From Palsa-461 sp040414865 (GTDB lineage Bacteria; Actinomycetota; Acidimicrobiia; Acidimicrobiales; RAAP-2), in assembly GCA_040414865.1 (NCBI GenBank), contig JBEDUR010000083.1, positions 1 to 14,644 of the forward strand: DNA of 14,644 nucleotides, written 5' to 3'. Below, piece by piece: positions 1 through 7,568 of this stretch; the first letter of the stretch is position 1, and the number at the start of each line of letters is the position of its first letter. The notes below the pieces were generated by a model. The model saw only the letters and a program-made list of their open reading frames with translations. It did no database searches and was not told the DNA's origin. The translations under genes were made by a program, and so were the position numbers.

Positions 1-50
1 GACCGGGTCGGAAGCATACCGACGGGTCCCGGATGCGTCCCGCCAGGTCG

Positions 51-75
51 TAGCATCGCGCCGGAAAGAGAGGTG
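51..75 (+). promoter_or_regulatory. Candidate coaE promoter -10 box and ribosome binding site
   Basis: TAGCAT at 51-56 fits the actinobacterial TANNNT -10 consensus. AGAGAGGTG at 67-75 is a purine-rich Shine-Dalgarno sequence about ten bases before the coaE ATG, so this transcript would have a short leader. No convincing -35 box is visible. A five-base-pair inverted repeat (GTCGG at 7-11, CCGAC at 19-23) lies upstream and has no T-tract; it could belong to the end of an upstream gene outside the window. The same TAGCAT hexamer recurs before uvrB. Confidence 0.4.
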
Positions 76-85
76 GGTCGATTCC

Positions 86-703
86 ATGTTCGGTGTGGCC
101 CTGACTGGGGGAATCGGGAGCGGCAAAACGGCGGTGAGCGACCGCCTGGTAGAGCGGGGAGCCGAGCTGATCGACGCCGACCTGATTGTGCACGAGCTCC
201 AGCGGCCAGGCGGCGCGGCTTTCGAACCCGTCCTCGATCGCTTCGGGGAGGAAATTCGCGCGCCGGACGGCGCCATCGACCGTCCGGTCCTGGCCAGCAT
301 CGTGTTCAACGACCCGGCGGCCCTGGCCGACCTCAACGGCATCGTGTGGCCACTCGTCGGAGCCGAGATGGGCCGCCGCCGCGAGGTGCTCTCCCACACC
401 GACCAGGTGGTGGTTTTCGCCATCCCGCTGCTGCGAGGCGAGCACCGTGACCGACTGGGGTACGACGCGATCGTCGTCGTCGACTGTCCGGTAGAGGTAG
501 CGGTCGAACGCCTGGTCTCGGGTCGCTCGATGGACCGCAAGGACGCGTTGGCGCGGGTCAGGGCCCAGATCAGCCGTGAGGATCGGCGGAAGGTGGCGGA
601 CTATGTGGTCGACAATTCCTCATCGATTGACCACCTTGACAAGGAGGTCGCCGCCTTGTGGTCGTGGATCGAGGAGCGTCGCCGAGTCGCGGTGTCCCCC
701 TAG
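86..703 (+). CDS. coaE: Dephospho-CoA kinase
   Basis: CoaE transfers phosphate from ATP to the 3'-hydroxyl of dephospho-CoA, the last step of coenzyme A synthesis in the cytosol. The 205-residue protein has the family's usual length. Its P-loop GGIGSGKT is at residues 8-15, followed by the conserved Asp pair in LIDAD (about 28-32). The lid region has the Arg-rich RAQISREDRRKVADYVVDN pattern (about 159-177) seen across the family. The ATG at 86 follows a good purine-rich ribosome binding site and places the P-loop at the expected distance from the N-terminus. Oddities: the family motif LN-x-I-x-HP reads LNGIVWPLV here, with Trp for His, and the PLL-x-E stretch reads PLLRGE. uvrB begins 44 bases downstream; the coaE-uvrB pairing is common in actinobacteria. 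Its own promoter is likely just upstream. Confidence 0.95.
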   Translation: MFGVALTGGIGSGKTAVSDRLVERGAELIDADLIVHELQRPGGAAFEPVLDRFGEEIRAPDGAIDRPVLASIVFNDPAALADLNGIVWPLVGAEMGRRREVLSHTDQVVVFAIPLLRGEHRDRLGYDAIVVVDCPVEVAVERLVSGRSMDRKDALARVRAQISREDRRKVADYVVDNSSSIDHLDKEVAALWSWIEERRRVAVSP

Positions 704-734
704 AGGTCCCGACGGACGCGGCACAGCGGTCCGG

Positions 735-750
735 TAGCATCCGCAAAGTG
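735..750 (+). promoter_or_regulatory. Candidate leaderless promoter of uvrB
   Basis: TAGCAT (735-740, TANNNT type) ends seven bases before the GTG at 748, the spacing expected if transcription starts at the start codon itself. No Shine-Dalgarno sequence precedes that GTG. An imperfect dyad (GGACGC at 714-719, GCGGTCC at 726-732) lies where a -35 box or operator would sit. Leaderless genes are common in actinobacteria; their use here is inferred. Confidence 0.45.
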
Positions 751-2802
751 CCCGATTTCCAGGTCATTTCGCCTTTCCAACCGGCCGGCGATCAGCCGGC
801 CGCGGTGGCGGCCCTGGTCAAAGGGGTTCAGCACGGAGACCGCTACCAGACGCTCCAAGGGATCACGGGCAGCGGGAAGACGGCCACCATCGCCTGGGCC
901 ATCGAGCAGATCCAGCGGCCCACGCTCATCATCGAGCCGAACAAGTCGTTGGCCGCTCAGCTCTCCTCGGAGCTGCGCGAGTTGTTTCCGAAGAACCGGG
1001 TCGAGTTCTTCGTCTCCTATTACGACTACTACCAGCCCGAGGCGTACCTCCCGACGACCGACACCTACATCGAGAAGGACTCGTCGATCAACGACGAGAT
1101 CGACCGCCTCAGGCACGCCACGACCTCCTCGCTCCTGCTGCGGCGCGACGTCGTCGTGGTCGCCTCGGTCTCGTGCATCTACGGGTTGGGTTCACCAGAG
1201 GAGTACCGGGACCGGACCCTTGCCCTGCAGGTCGGCGACGAGCACGAGCAGCGCGCTCTGCTGCGGCGGATCGTCGACCTCCACTACGACCGCAACGATA
1301 TGAACCTGGTCCGGGGGACCTTCCGGGCCCGCGGCGACACGGTCGAGATTCACCCGGCCTACGAGGAGTCGGCCGTCCGACTGGAGTTCTTCGGCGACAC
1401 CCTCGAACGCATCGTGCCCTTCGACGTGCTGACCGGTGAGATGGGCGAGGAGCTCGAGGACATCGTCGTGTTCGCCGCCACCCACTACGTGGCTGGTGAC
1501 GAGACGATGCAACGGGCCATCGCCTCCATCGAGGTCGAGCTGAGAGAGCGGTTGGCCGAGCTGCAGAGCGAGGGAAAGCTCCTCGAAGCCCAGCGCCTGC
1601 GGGTCCGAACCCAACACGACCTCGAGATGCTCGCCGAGACCGGGACGTGCGCCGGGATCGAGAACTACAGCCGGCACCTCGACGGTCGAGCCCCCGGCCA
1701 GACTCCCTACACCCTGCTCGACTTCTTCCCTCAGGATTTCCTGACGGTGATCGACGAGAGCCATGTCGCGGTTCCCCAGCTCCATGGGCAATACGCCGGC
1801 GACCGATCTCGCAAGGATGTACTGGTCGAGCATGGCTTCCGGCTGCCCTCGGCCGTCGACAACCGACCGCTGCGTTTCGACGAGTTTGTCGCCAGCACAG
1901 ACCAGACGATCTTCGTCTCGGCGACGCCCGGCCCCTACGAGCTGGACGAGTCGGCCCAGGTGGTCGAACAGGTGATCCGTCCGACCGGGTTGGTCGACCC
2001 CGAGGTGGTCCTCCGGCCGACCAAGGGGCAAGTCGACGATCTCATGAACCGCATCGACGAGGTGGTGCGCCGCGGCGGACGGGTGCTCGTCACCACCCTG
2101 ACCAAGAAGATGGCCGAGGATCTGGCCGACTACCTGGCAGATGCCGGGATCCGGGTGCAGTACCTGCACTCGGACATCGACACCATCACCCGGATCGAGA
2201 TCCTTCGCCAGCTCCGGCTCGGGCAGATCGACGTGCTCGTCGGGATCAACCTGCTTCGGGAGGGTCTGGACCTGCCCGAGGTCGCTTTGGTGGCCATCCT
2301 CGATGCCGACAAGGAGGGGTTCTTGCGCTCCGCGTCGTCGTTGATCCAGACGATGGGCCGGGCGGCCCGCAACGTCGAGGGGAGCGTTGTCCTCTACGCC
2401 GACACCATCACCGACTCCATGCGCGAGGCGGTGTCGGTGACCCAACGCCGCCGCGCCCGTCAGATTGCCTACAACGCCGAGCACGGGATCGATCCCCAGT
2501 CGATCCGCAAAGCGGTCACCGACATCCTCGAGCGGCTGCGGACGGGCGGCGAGGGGAGCACCACTCGGGCCAAGCGCAGCCGGGCCGAGGTCCGCTCCCG
2601 CCACGGGACGCGGGCCATGCGGGTACGGGCGGGGCTGGTCACCGGTGGCCCGGAGGAGATCTCCGGCCCGCCGGAACTGGTCAAGGTCATCCACCAGGTC
2701 GAGGCCGAGATGCGGCGGGCCGCTGCCGAGCTGCGATTCGAGGAAGCGGCGCTGCTGCGTGACGAGCTGGCCGAGCTGCGGACGAGCGCCGGAGCGGGCT
2801 AG
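748..2802 (+). CDS. uvrB: Excinuclease ABC subunit UvrB
   Basis: UvrB is the damage-verifying helicase-like subunit of nucleotide excision repair. UvrA loads it at lesions, and it then recruits UvrC for incision. Visible parts, numbered from the GTG at 748 (684 residues): the N-terminal PAGDQP motif (12-17), Walker A GITGSGKT (38-45), the beta-hairpin region beginning YYDYYQPEAYLP that clamps DNA, the DEAD-like box DESH (336-339), FVSATPG, the helicase motif QTMGRAARN, and a C-terminal UVR coiled-coil domain (VEAEMRRAAAELRFEEAA onward) that contacts UvrC. An in-frame start at 658 would overlap the end of coaE and add 30 residues with no family similarity, so I chose 748. That GTG sits at a leaderless-type spacing from a -10 box. 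uvrA follows after 38 bases. All catalytic motifs look intact. Confidence 0.97.
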   Translation: MPDFQVISPFQPAGDQPAAVAALVKGVQHGDRYQTLQGITGSGKTATIAWAIEQIQRPTLIIEPNKSLAAQLSSELRELFPKNRVEFFVSYYDYYQPEAYLPTTDTYIEKDSSINDEIDRLRHATTSSLLLRRDVVVVASVSCIYGLGSPEEYRDRTLALQVGDEHEQRALLRRIVDLHYDRNDMNLVRGTFRARGDTVEIHPAYEESAVRLEFFGDTLERIVPFDVLTGEMGEELEDIVVFAATHYVAGDETMQRAIASIEVELRERLAELQSEGKLLEAQRLRVRTQHDLEMLAETGTCAGIENYSRHLDGRAPGQTPYTLLDFFPQDFLTVIDESHVAVPQLHGQYAGDRSRKDVLVEHGFRLPSAVDNRPLRFDEFVASTDQTIFVSATPGPYELDESAQVVEQVIRPTGLVDPEVVLRPTKGQVDDLMNRIDEVVRRGGRVLVTTLTKKMAEDLADYLADAGIRVQYLHSDIDTITRIEILRQLRLGQIDVLVGINLLREGLDLPEVALVAILDADKEGFLRSASSLIQTMGRAARNVEGSVVLYADTITDSMREAVSVTQRRRARQIAYNAEHGIDPQSIRKAVTDILERLRTGGEGSTTRAKRSRAEVRSRHGTRAMRVRAGLVTGGPEEISGPPELVKVIHQVEAEMRRAAAELRFEEAALLRDELAELRTSAGAG

Positions 2803-2811
2803 CCGGACCGA

Positions 2812-2843
2812 TCGTCAGGACCCTCCGATATCCTCCGCTTGTG
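2812..2843 (+). promoter_or_regulatory. Candidate DNA-damage (PafBC/RecA-NDp-like) leaderless promoter of uvrA
   Basis: TATCCT at 2829-2834 is a TANNNT -10 box ending exactly six bases before the GTG at 2841, so the transcript would start at the start codon. Exactly eight bases upstream of that box, TCGTCAGGA (2812-2820) matches six of nine positions of the mycobacterial LexA-independent damage motif TTGTCRGTG-N8-TANNNT, including GTCAG in register. One of the five core TGTCR bases differs. No Shine-Dalgarno sequence is present. The promoter position is well supported by spacing; PafBC control is an inference from a partial match. Confidence 0.45.
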
Positions 2844-5726
2844 TCTGAGCGCTTGGTCATCCGTGGGGCGCGCGAGCACAACCTCCAGGACGTCTCGCTC
2901 GACCTGCCCCGCGACCGGCTGATCGTCTTCACCGGCTTGTCCGGATCCGGGAAGTCCTCCTTGGCCTTCGACACCATTTATGCCGAGGGCCAGCGACGCT
3001 ACGTCGAGTCGCTATCCGCCTACGCCCGCCAGTTCCTCGGCCAGATGGACAAGCCCGACGTGGACTTCATCGAGGGACTTTCTCCGGCGATCTCGATCGA
3101 CCAGAAGTCGGCCTCGCGCAACCCCCGCTCGACCGTCGGCACCATCACCGAGGTCTACGACTACCTGCGCCTCCTCTACGCCAGGATCGGCCGACCCCAC
3201 TGCCCCAACTGCGGCCGGCCGGTGGCCCGACAGACTCCCCAGCAGATCGTCGACCGGGTGCTGGAGCTGCCCGAGGGCACCCGGTTCTCGGTCCTGGCGC
3301 CGATCGTGCGGGGCCGCAAGGGGGAGTACACCTCGCTCCTGGAGGACCTGGCCCGTCAGGGGTTCGCCCGGGTCCGCATCGATGGTGTCCCACTCGAGTT
3401 GGCCGGCCGGGCCGATGTGTCGCTCGCCCGCTACGAGCAGCACACGATCGAGGTGGTGGTTGACCGGCTCGTCCGGCGCGATGGCATCCGGGAGCGTCTG
3501 ACCGAGTCGATCGAGACCGCCCTCGAGCTCACCGGCGGCACGGCCGAGGTGCTGGTGCACACCGCGGCGGGCTCGGTCACCGGGACGGCCGAGCTCTCCG
3601 AAGAGGCCGGCGCTGAGGAGGCGATTACCTTCAGTCAGCACCTGGCCTGCACCCACTGCGGACTGAGCTTCGACGAGCCGGCACCGAGGAACTTCTCGTT
3701 CAACTCTCCCTACGGCGCGTGCCCGGCGTGCGCCGGGCTGGGGACCCGCTTCGAAGTCGACCCTGAGCTGGTGGTGCCCGACGCCGGTCTCTCGATCGAC
3801 GAGGGCGCGATCGTCCCGTGGGCCGCGACCCGAAGCGAGTACTTCTCGGGCCTGCTGGCCGGCTTGGCCGAGTCGGGCGGGTTCTCGACCACCACCCCCT
3901 GGAAGCGGCTGCGGGCCAAGGACAAGAAGCTCGTCCTCTACGGGTCAGGCGGCAAGGCGGTCCACATCCAGTACCAAAACCGCTTCGGTCGCCGCCGGTC
4001 GTACACGTCCCGGTTCGAGGGGGTGGTGCCGTGGCTCACCCGGCGTCACGGGGACGCCGAGTCCGACTGGTCGCGTGAGCAGATCGAGCAGTACATGCGG
4101 GAAGTCGACTGCCCAGACTGCGGAGGTGCCCGGCTCAAGCCCGAGTCCCTGGCCGTCACCGTCGGGGGGTTGAACATTTACGAGCTTTGCTCGCTGTCCA
4201 TTGTCCGGGCGCTCCGGGCCGTGGAGGAGCTGGACCTCTCCGAGCGGGACCACTTGATCGCCGACCGAGTCTTGAAGGAGGTCCGCGAGCGGATGCGGTT
4301 CCTGCTCGACGTCGGGTTGGAGTACCTCTCGCTGGCCCGCTCGGCCGGGACTCTCTCGGGGGGTGAGGCGCAGCGGATCCGGCTGGCCAGCCAGATCGGC
4401 AGCGGTCTGGTCGGGGTGCTCTATGTCCTGGACGAGCCGTCCATCGGGCTCCACCAACGGGACAACAAACGACTGATCGGCACGTTGGTTCGCCTCAGGG
4501 ATCTGGGCAACACCGTGATTGTCGTCGAGCACGACGAGCAGACCATCCGCAGCGCGGACTTCGTCGTCGACATTGGCCCCGGTGCCGGGGAGCACGGTGG
4601 AAAGATCGTCCACGCCGGGCCGGTCACCGGGACCAAGGGGATGGTGACCAACAAGGCGTCCATCACCGGCCAGTACCTGTCGGGGCGGAGGTCCATCCCC
4701 GTTCCCGAACGCCGCCGGCCTGGGACCGGCGAAACGGTGGTGGTGCGGGGAGCCCGCGAGCACAACCTGACCAACATCGACGTCACTCTCCCTCTCGGGT
4801 GCCTGATCGCCGTCACCGGGGTATCGGGTTCGGGTAAGTCGACGCTGGTCAACGACATCCTCCTGCGCGCGCTCGCCCACCAGCTCCACCGGGCCAAGGC
4901 CATTCCCGGCCGGCATCAGGCGGTGAGCGGCATCGAGCAGCTGGACAAGGTCGTCGACGTCGACCAGGCGCCGATCGGGCGGACCCCCCGGTCCAATCCG
5001 GCCACCTACACCGGGGTGTTCGACCACATACGCCGGCTGTTCAGTCAGACCCCCGAGGCCAAGGTCCGCGGTTACCTGCCCGGCCGGTTCTCCTTCAATG
5101 TGCGCGGCGGTCGGTGCGAGGCCTGCGCCGGGGACGGGACGATCAAGATCGAGATGCATTTTCTGCCCGACGTCTACGTACCCTGCGAGATCTGCCACGG
5201 GTCCCGCTACAACCGCGACACCCTGGAGGTCACGTTCCGGGGCAAGACGATCGCCGAGGTCCTCGACATGTCCTGCGAAGAGGCGCTGGGCTTCTTCGCC
5301 AATCAACCCCAGATCGCCCGGCACATGCAGACCCTGGTGGACGTGGGCCTGGGCTATATCCGGCTGGGCCAACCGGCGCCCACGCTCTCGGGCGGCGAGG
5401 CCCAGCGGGTCAAGCTGGCGACCGAGCTGTCCCGCCGCCCAACCGGCCACACCTTGTACGTGCTCGACGAGCCGACCACCGGGCTGCACTTCGAGGACAC
5501 CCGCCGGCTCCTCCACGTGCTCGATCGGCTGGTCGACCAGGGCAACACCGTGGTCGTGATCGAGCACAACCTCGACGTGGTGAAAACCGCCGACTGGATC
5601 ATCGACCTCGGGCCTGAGGGCGGCGATCTTGGCGGACGGGTGATCGCGGAAGGCACGCCCGAGCAGGTGGTGAAGACCCCCGGCAGCCACACCGGCGAGG
5701 TGCTGCGACCCCTGCTCAAGGGATAG
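2841..5726 (+). CDS. uvrA: Excinuclease ABC subunit UvrA
   Basis: UvrA is the dimeric ABC-type ATPase that scans DNA for bulky lesions and hands them to UvrB. At 961 residues it is close to other actinobacterial UvrA proteins. Both ABC modules are complete: Walker A GLSGSGKS at 32-39 and GVSGSGKS with its Lys at 666, plus two signature motifs, LSGGEAQRIRLAS and LSGGEAQRVKLAT, each followed by an LDEP Walker B. Zinc-binding CxxC pairs are visible: HCPNCG, CTHCG, CPACAG and CPDCGG in the first half, and CEACAG ... CEICHG in the second. The GTG start gives the family N-terminus (SERLVIRGAREHNL), and it sits six bases after a -10 box, consistent with a leaderless message. It lies 38 bases after uvrB. 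Its end is nine bases from the convergent kinase-like gene, with no room for an intrinsic terminator. Confidence 0.98.
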   Translation: MSERLVIRGAREHNLQDVSLDLPRDRLIVFTGLSGSGKSSLAFDTIYAEGQRRYVESLSAYARQFLGQMDKPDVDFIEGLSPAISIDQKSASRNPRSTVGTITEVYDYLRLLYARIGRPHCPNCGRPVARQTPQQIVDRVLELPEGTRFSVLAPIVRGRKGEYTSLLEDLARQGFARVRIDGVPLELAGRADVSLARYEQHTIEVVVDRLVRRDGIRERLTESIETALELTGGTAEVLVHTAAGSVTGTAELSEEAGAEEAITFSQHLACTHCGLSFDEPAPRNFSFNSPYGACPACAGLGTRFEVDPELVVPDAGLSIDEGAIVPWAATRSEYFSGLLAGLAESGGFSTTTPWKRLRAKDKKLVLYGSGGKAVHIQYQNRFGRRRSYTSRFEGVVPWLTRRHGDAESDWSREQIEQYMREVDCPDCGGARLKPESLAVTVGGLNIYELCSLSIVRALRAVEELDLSERDHLIADRVLKEVRERMRFLLDVGLEYLSLARSAGTLSGGEAQRIRLASQIGSGLVGVLYVLDEPSIGLHQRDNKRLIGTLVRLRDLGNTVIVVEHDEQTIRSADFVVDIGPGAGEHGGKIVHAGPVTGTKGMVTNKASITGQYLSGRRSIPVPERRRPGTGETVVVRGAREHNLTNIDVTLPLGCLIAVTGVSGSGKSTLVNDILLRALAHQLHRAKAIPGRHQAVSGIEQLDKVVDVDQAPIGRTPRSNPATYTGVFDHIRRLFSQTPEAKVRGYLPGRFSFNVRGGRCEACAGDGTIKIEMHFLPDVYVPCEICHGSRYNRDTLEVTFRGKTIAEVLDMSCEEALGFFANQPQIARHMQTLVDVGLGYIRLGQPAPTLSGGEAQRVKLATELSRRPTGHTLYVLDEPTTGLHFEDTRRLLHVLDRLVDQGNTVVVIEHNLDVVKTADWIIDLGPEGGDLGGRVIAEGTPEQVVKTPGSHTGEVLRPLLKG

Positions 5727-5735
5727 ACGGGAGGT

Positions 5736-6377
5736 TCACCCCGCGGCCGCCCGGGCCGTGGCCTGGGCCGCCAGCACCACCAGCTCGGTGCAGGTATCAA
5801 GTGGGATCCGGACCGAGTCGAGGAGAAGGTCGTAGAGCCCGGGATCCTCCTGGCGCACCCGGTAGAAGAGACGCAGGTAATGGTCCCGGGCCCCGTCGGT
5901 GGCGCGCTGCATGGTTCGGGCCGCCTCGAGGTCGAGGCCCTCGCGCTGGGCGACTCGGGCGATCCGGCCATCGACGTCGCCATCAAGACGAACCCGGAGC
6001 ACGTCAGGCCGACCCCTCAGCACAACCATCGCGCCACGCCCGAGGATCACGCCACCGGTCGTCTCGGCGATCTGGCGGAGGATCCGCTCGGTCTGTTCCC
6101 GGAATTTGTCCGGGTCGTCCCCCGGGGCCAGGTGTTGGGGGGCCATGGGCACGGCCATGTTGGCGAACGCCCGCGCGAGGCGCGCCAGGGTGGACGGGGC
6201 CTTCTCGTCCTGCGCGGCCGCCTCCTCCATGGGGACGGCCAACCGGCCGGCCACCGCAGTCGGGATCGCCCGGTCGAAGAAGGCAAGCCCCAGGCGCTCG
6301 GCCACGGCCGGGCCGACGAGGTTGCCGCCGGCGCCGAACGACGCCGAGATGGCGACGGTGAGTGGCATCGCGCTCAT
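5736..6377 (-). CDS. Cytidylate kinase-like family protein, unknown substrate
   Basis: The 213-residue protein resembles the cytidylate-kinase-like family (Pfam Cytidylate_kin2 type), P-loop proteins related to CMP kinase whose substrates are mostly unknown. Supporting features: an N-terminal beta strand running into FGAGGN (14-19) in place of a classical GxGKS/T loop, then ERLGLAFFDRAI (27-38). VILGRGAMVVL (110-120) and DVLRVRLDG (125-133) follow. The C-terminal half is Arg-rich and ends with an FYR...DPGLYDLLLDS stretch (171-189) typical of the family. The P-loop has no Lys; many relatives have GSGGR, but here the residue after GG is Asn. The ATG at 6377 is almost touching GGTGGA, so the ATG at 6368 (three residues shorter) may be the real start. 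It lies 75 bases downstream of nadA on the same strand and converges on uvrA. Function is not assigned. Confidence 0.8.
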   Translation of the reverse strand: MSAMPLTVAISASFGAGGNLVGPAVAERLGLAFFDRAIPTAVAGRLAVPMEEAAAQDEKAPSTLARLARAFANMAVPMAPQHLAPGDDPDKFREQTERILRQIAETTGGVILGRGAMVVLRGRPDVLRVRLDGDVDGRIARVAQREGLDLEAARTMQRATDGARDHYLRLFYRVRQEDPGLYDLLLDSVRIPLDTCTELVVLAAQATARAAAG

Positions 6378-6410
6378 TCCACCACGGACCGGGAGCTTTA
6401 CCGGCTCAGA

Positions 6411-6451
6411 GCGGCCGCGATAGCCGCCGGGATCCGGCCGCCGCTCGGCGG
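6411..6451 (-). other. GC-rich inverted repeats between nadA and the kinase-like gene
   Basis: Two overlapping palindromes follow the nadA stop codon. One is CCGCC at 6438-6442 with GGCGG at 6447-6451, a tight hairpin directly after the stop. The other is GCGGCCG at 6411-6417 with CGGCCGC at 6435-6441. They share bases, so they are mutually exclusive folds. There is no T-tract after either in the minus-strand direction, so this is not a classical intrinsic terminator. It could weaken read-through into the downstream gene or protect the nadA 3' end. Confidence 0.3.
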
Positions 6452-6452
6452 A

Positions 6453-7568
6453 TCAGGTGATGGTCAGCATCCGCTCGAGGGCCACCCGGGCCCCCTGGGC
6501 GGTCTCCTCGTCGACGGTGATTCGGTTGCGCACTTGGCCCTCGACCAGGCCCTCGAGCACCCAGGCCAAGTGGGGGGCGTCGATGCGGAACATGGTCGAA
6601 CACGGGCACACCAGCGGGTCGAGGCAGGAGATCTGTTTGTCGGGGTTCTCGTCGGCCAGCCGCTTGACCAGGTGGATCTCAGTGGCGATGCCGATCGTCG
6701 AGCCCGGGGCAGCAGCGCCGACGGCGCGGATGATGCCATCGGTCGACCCCACCTGGTCGGCCAGCTCAACCACCTCATGGGCGCACTCGGGGTGGACGAG
6801 CACGATCCCGTCGGGGTGCTCGGACCGGAAGGCGGCGACGTGCTCGGGCGTGAAGCGCTGGTGCACCGAGCAGTGACCCTTCCAAAGCAGGAGCGTGGCC
6901 GACTTCACCGTCACCTCGTCCAAGCCGCCAAGCGTGAGCCTCGGATTCCACAGGGCCATGTCGGAGGGGCCGTACCCGAGGTCGTATCCAGTGTTGCGAC
7001 CGAGGTGCTGATCCGGGAAGAACAGAACCTTGTCGCCGACACCAAGCCCGTTGCCGCCCAGGTCCAGCGCCCAGGTAAGTACGGCCTTGGCGTTGGACGA
7101 TGTGCACACCGCCCCCCCGTGGGTCCCGACGAAGGCCTTCAACGCGGCCGACGAGTTCATGTAGGTGATCGGGACCACCCGATTGGTGTCGGTGATCGCG
7201 CCGAGCTGAGCCCAGGCCTCCTCGACCTCGTCGATGTCGGCCATGTCGGCCATGGAGCAGCCGGCGTTCAGATCAGGCAGGAGAACCTGCTGGTGGGGAC
7301 CGGTCAGGATGTCGGCCGACTCGGCCATGAAGTGGACACCGCAGAAAACGACAAACTCGGCGTCGTGCCGGGCGGCGGCGATCCGGGACAGGCCGAAAGA
7401 GTCGCCTCGAGCGTCGGCCCAGACCATCACCTCGTCCCGCTGGTAGTGGTGGCCCAGGATGAGCAGCCGGTTTCCGAGTGCCGCCTTGGCCGCGCCGATC
7501 CACTCGGCCAGGTCGTGCGGGGACGCGCTCGTATACCGCTCGGGGAGCGGACCCTGGAGTCGGAGCAT
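6453..7568 (-). CDS. nadA: Quinolinate synthase NadA
   Basis: NadA condenses iminoaspartate with dihydroxyacetone phosphate to make quinolinate in de novo NAD synthesis, using an oxygen-sensitive 4Fe-4S cluster. The 371-residue protein is of the long, Bacillus-like type. Expected cluster Cys residues are present: C76 in FCGVHFM, C262 in HPECAHE, and the CPC pair C321/C323 in the LVCPCSTM stretch. Other family motifs include ILGHHYQRDEV near the N-terminus, LNAGCSMADMA (100-110), PDQHLGRNTGYDLG and the GHCSVHQRF region. The ATG at 7568 follows AGGGGG after six bases and gives the family N-terminus; upstream in-frame sequence is low-complexity and unlike NadA. nadB and nadC, its usual partners, are not in the window, so the iminoaspartate source must be encoded elsewhere. 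It is divergent from uvrC and may be cotranscribed with the kinase-like gene. Confidence 0.96.
   Translation of the reverse strand: MLRLQGPLPERYTSASPHDLAEWIGAAKAALGNRLLILGHHYQRDEVMVWADARGDSFGLSRIAAARHDAEFVVFCGVHFMAESADILTGPHQQVLLPDLNAGCSMADMADIDEVEEAWAQLGAITDTNRVVPITYMNSSAALKAFVGTHGGAVCTSSNAKAVLTWALDLGGNGLGVGDKVLFFPDQHLGRNTGYDLGYGPSDMALWNPRLTLGGLDEVTVKSATLLLWKGHCSVHQRFTPEHVAAFRSEHPDGIVLVHPECAHEVVELADQVGSTDGIIRAVGAAAPGSTIGIATEIHLVKRLADENPDKQISCLDPLVCPCSTMFRIDAPHLAWVLEGLVEGQVRNRITVDEETAQGARVALERMLTIT

Noticed and set aside
658..747. Upstream start for uvrB at 658
   Set aside because: It overlaps coaE, adds 30 residues with no UvrB similarity and lacks promoter or ribosome-binding support; the GTG at 748 matches the family N-terminus.
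1192..2694. 500-codon open frame on the minus strand inside uvrB, and similar long antisense frames at 3945-5690 and 10437-12416
   Set aside because: They mirror real genes in a GC-rich genome where stop codons are rare. The translations are compositionally biased, resemble no family and cross gene boundaries.
6411..6451. Intrinsic terminator after nadA
   Set aside because: The hairpins are real but no T-tract follows in the nadA direction, so I list them only as inverted repeats.
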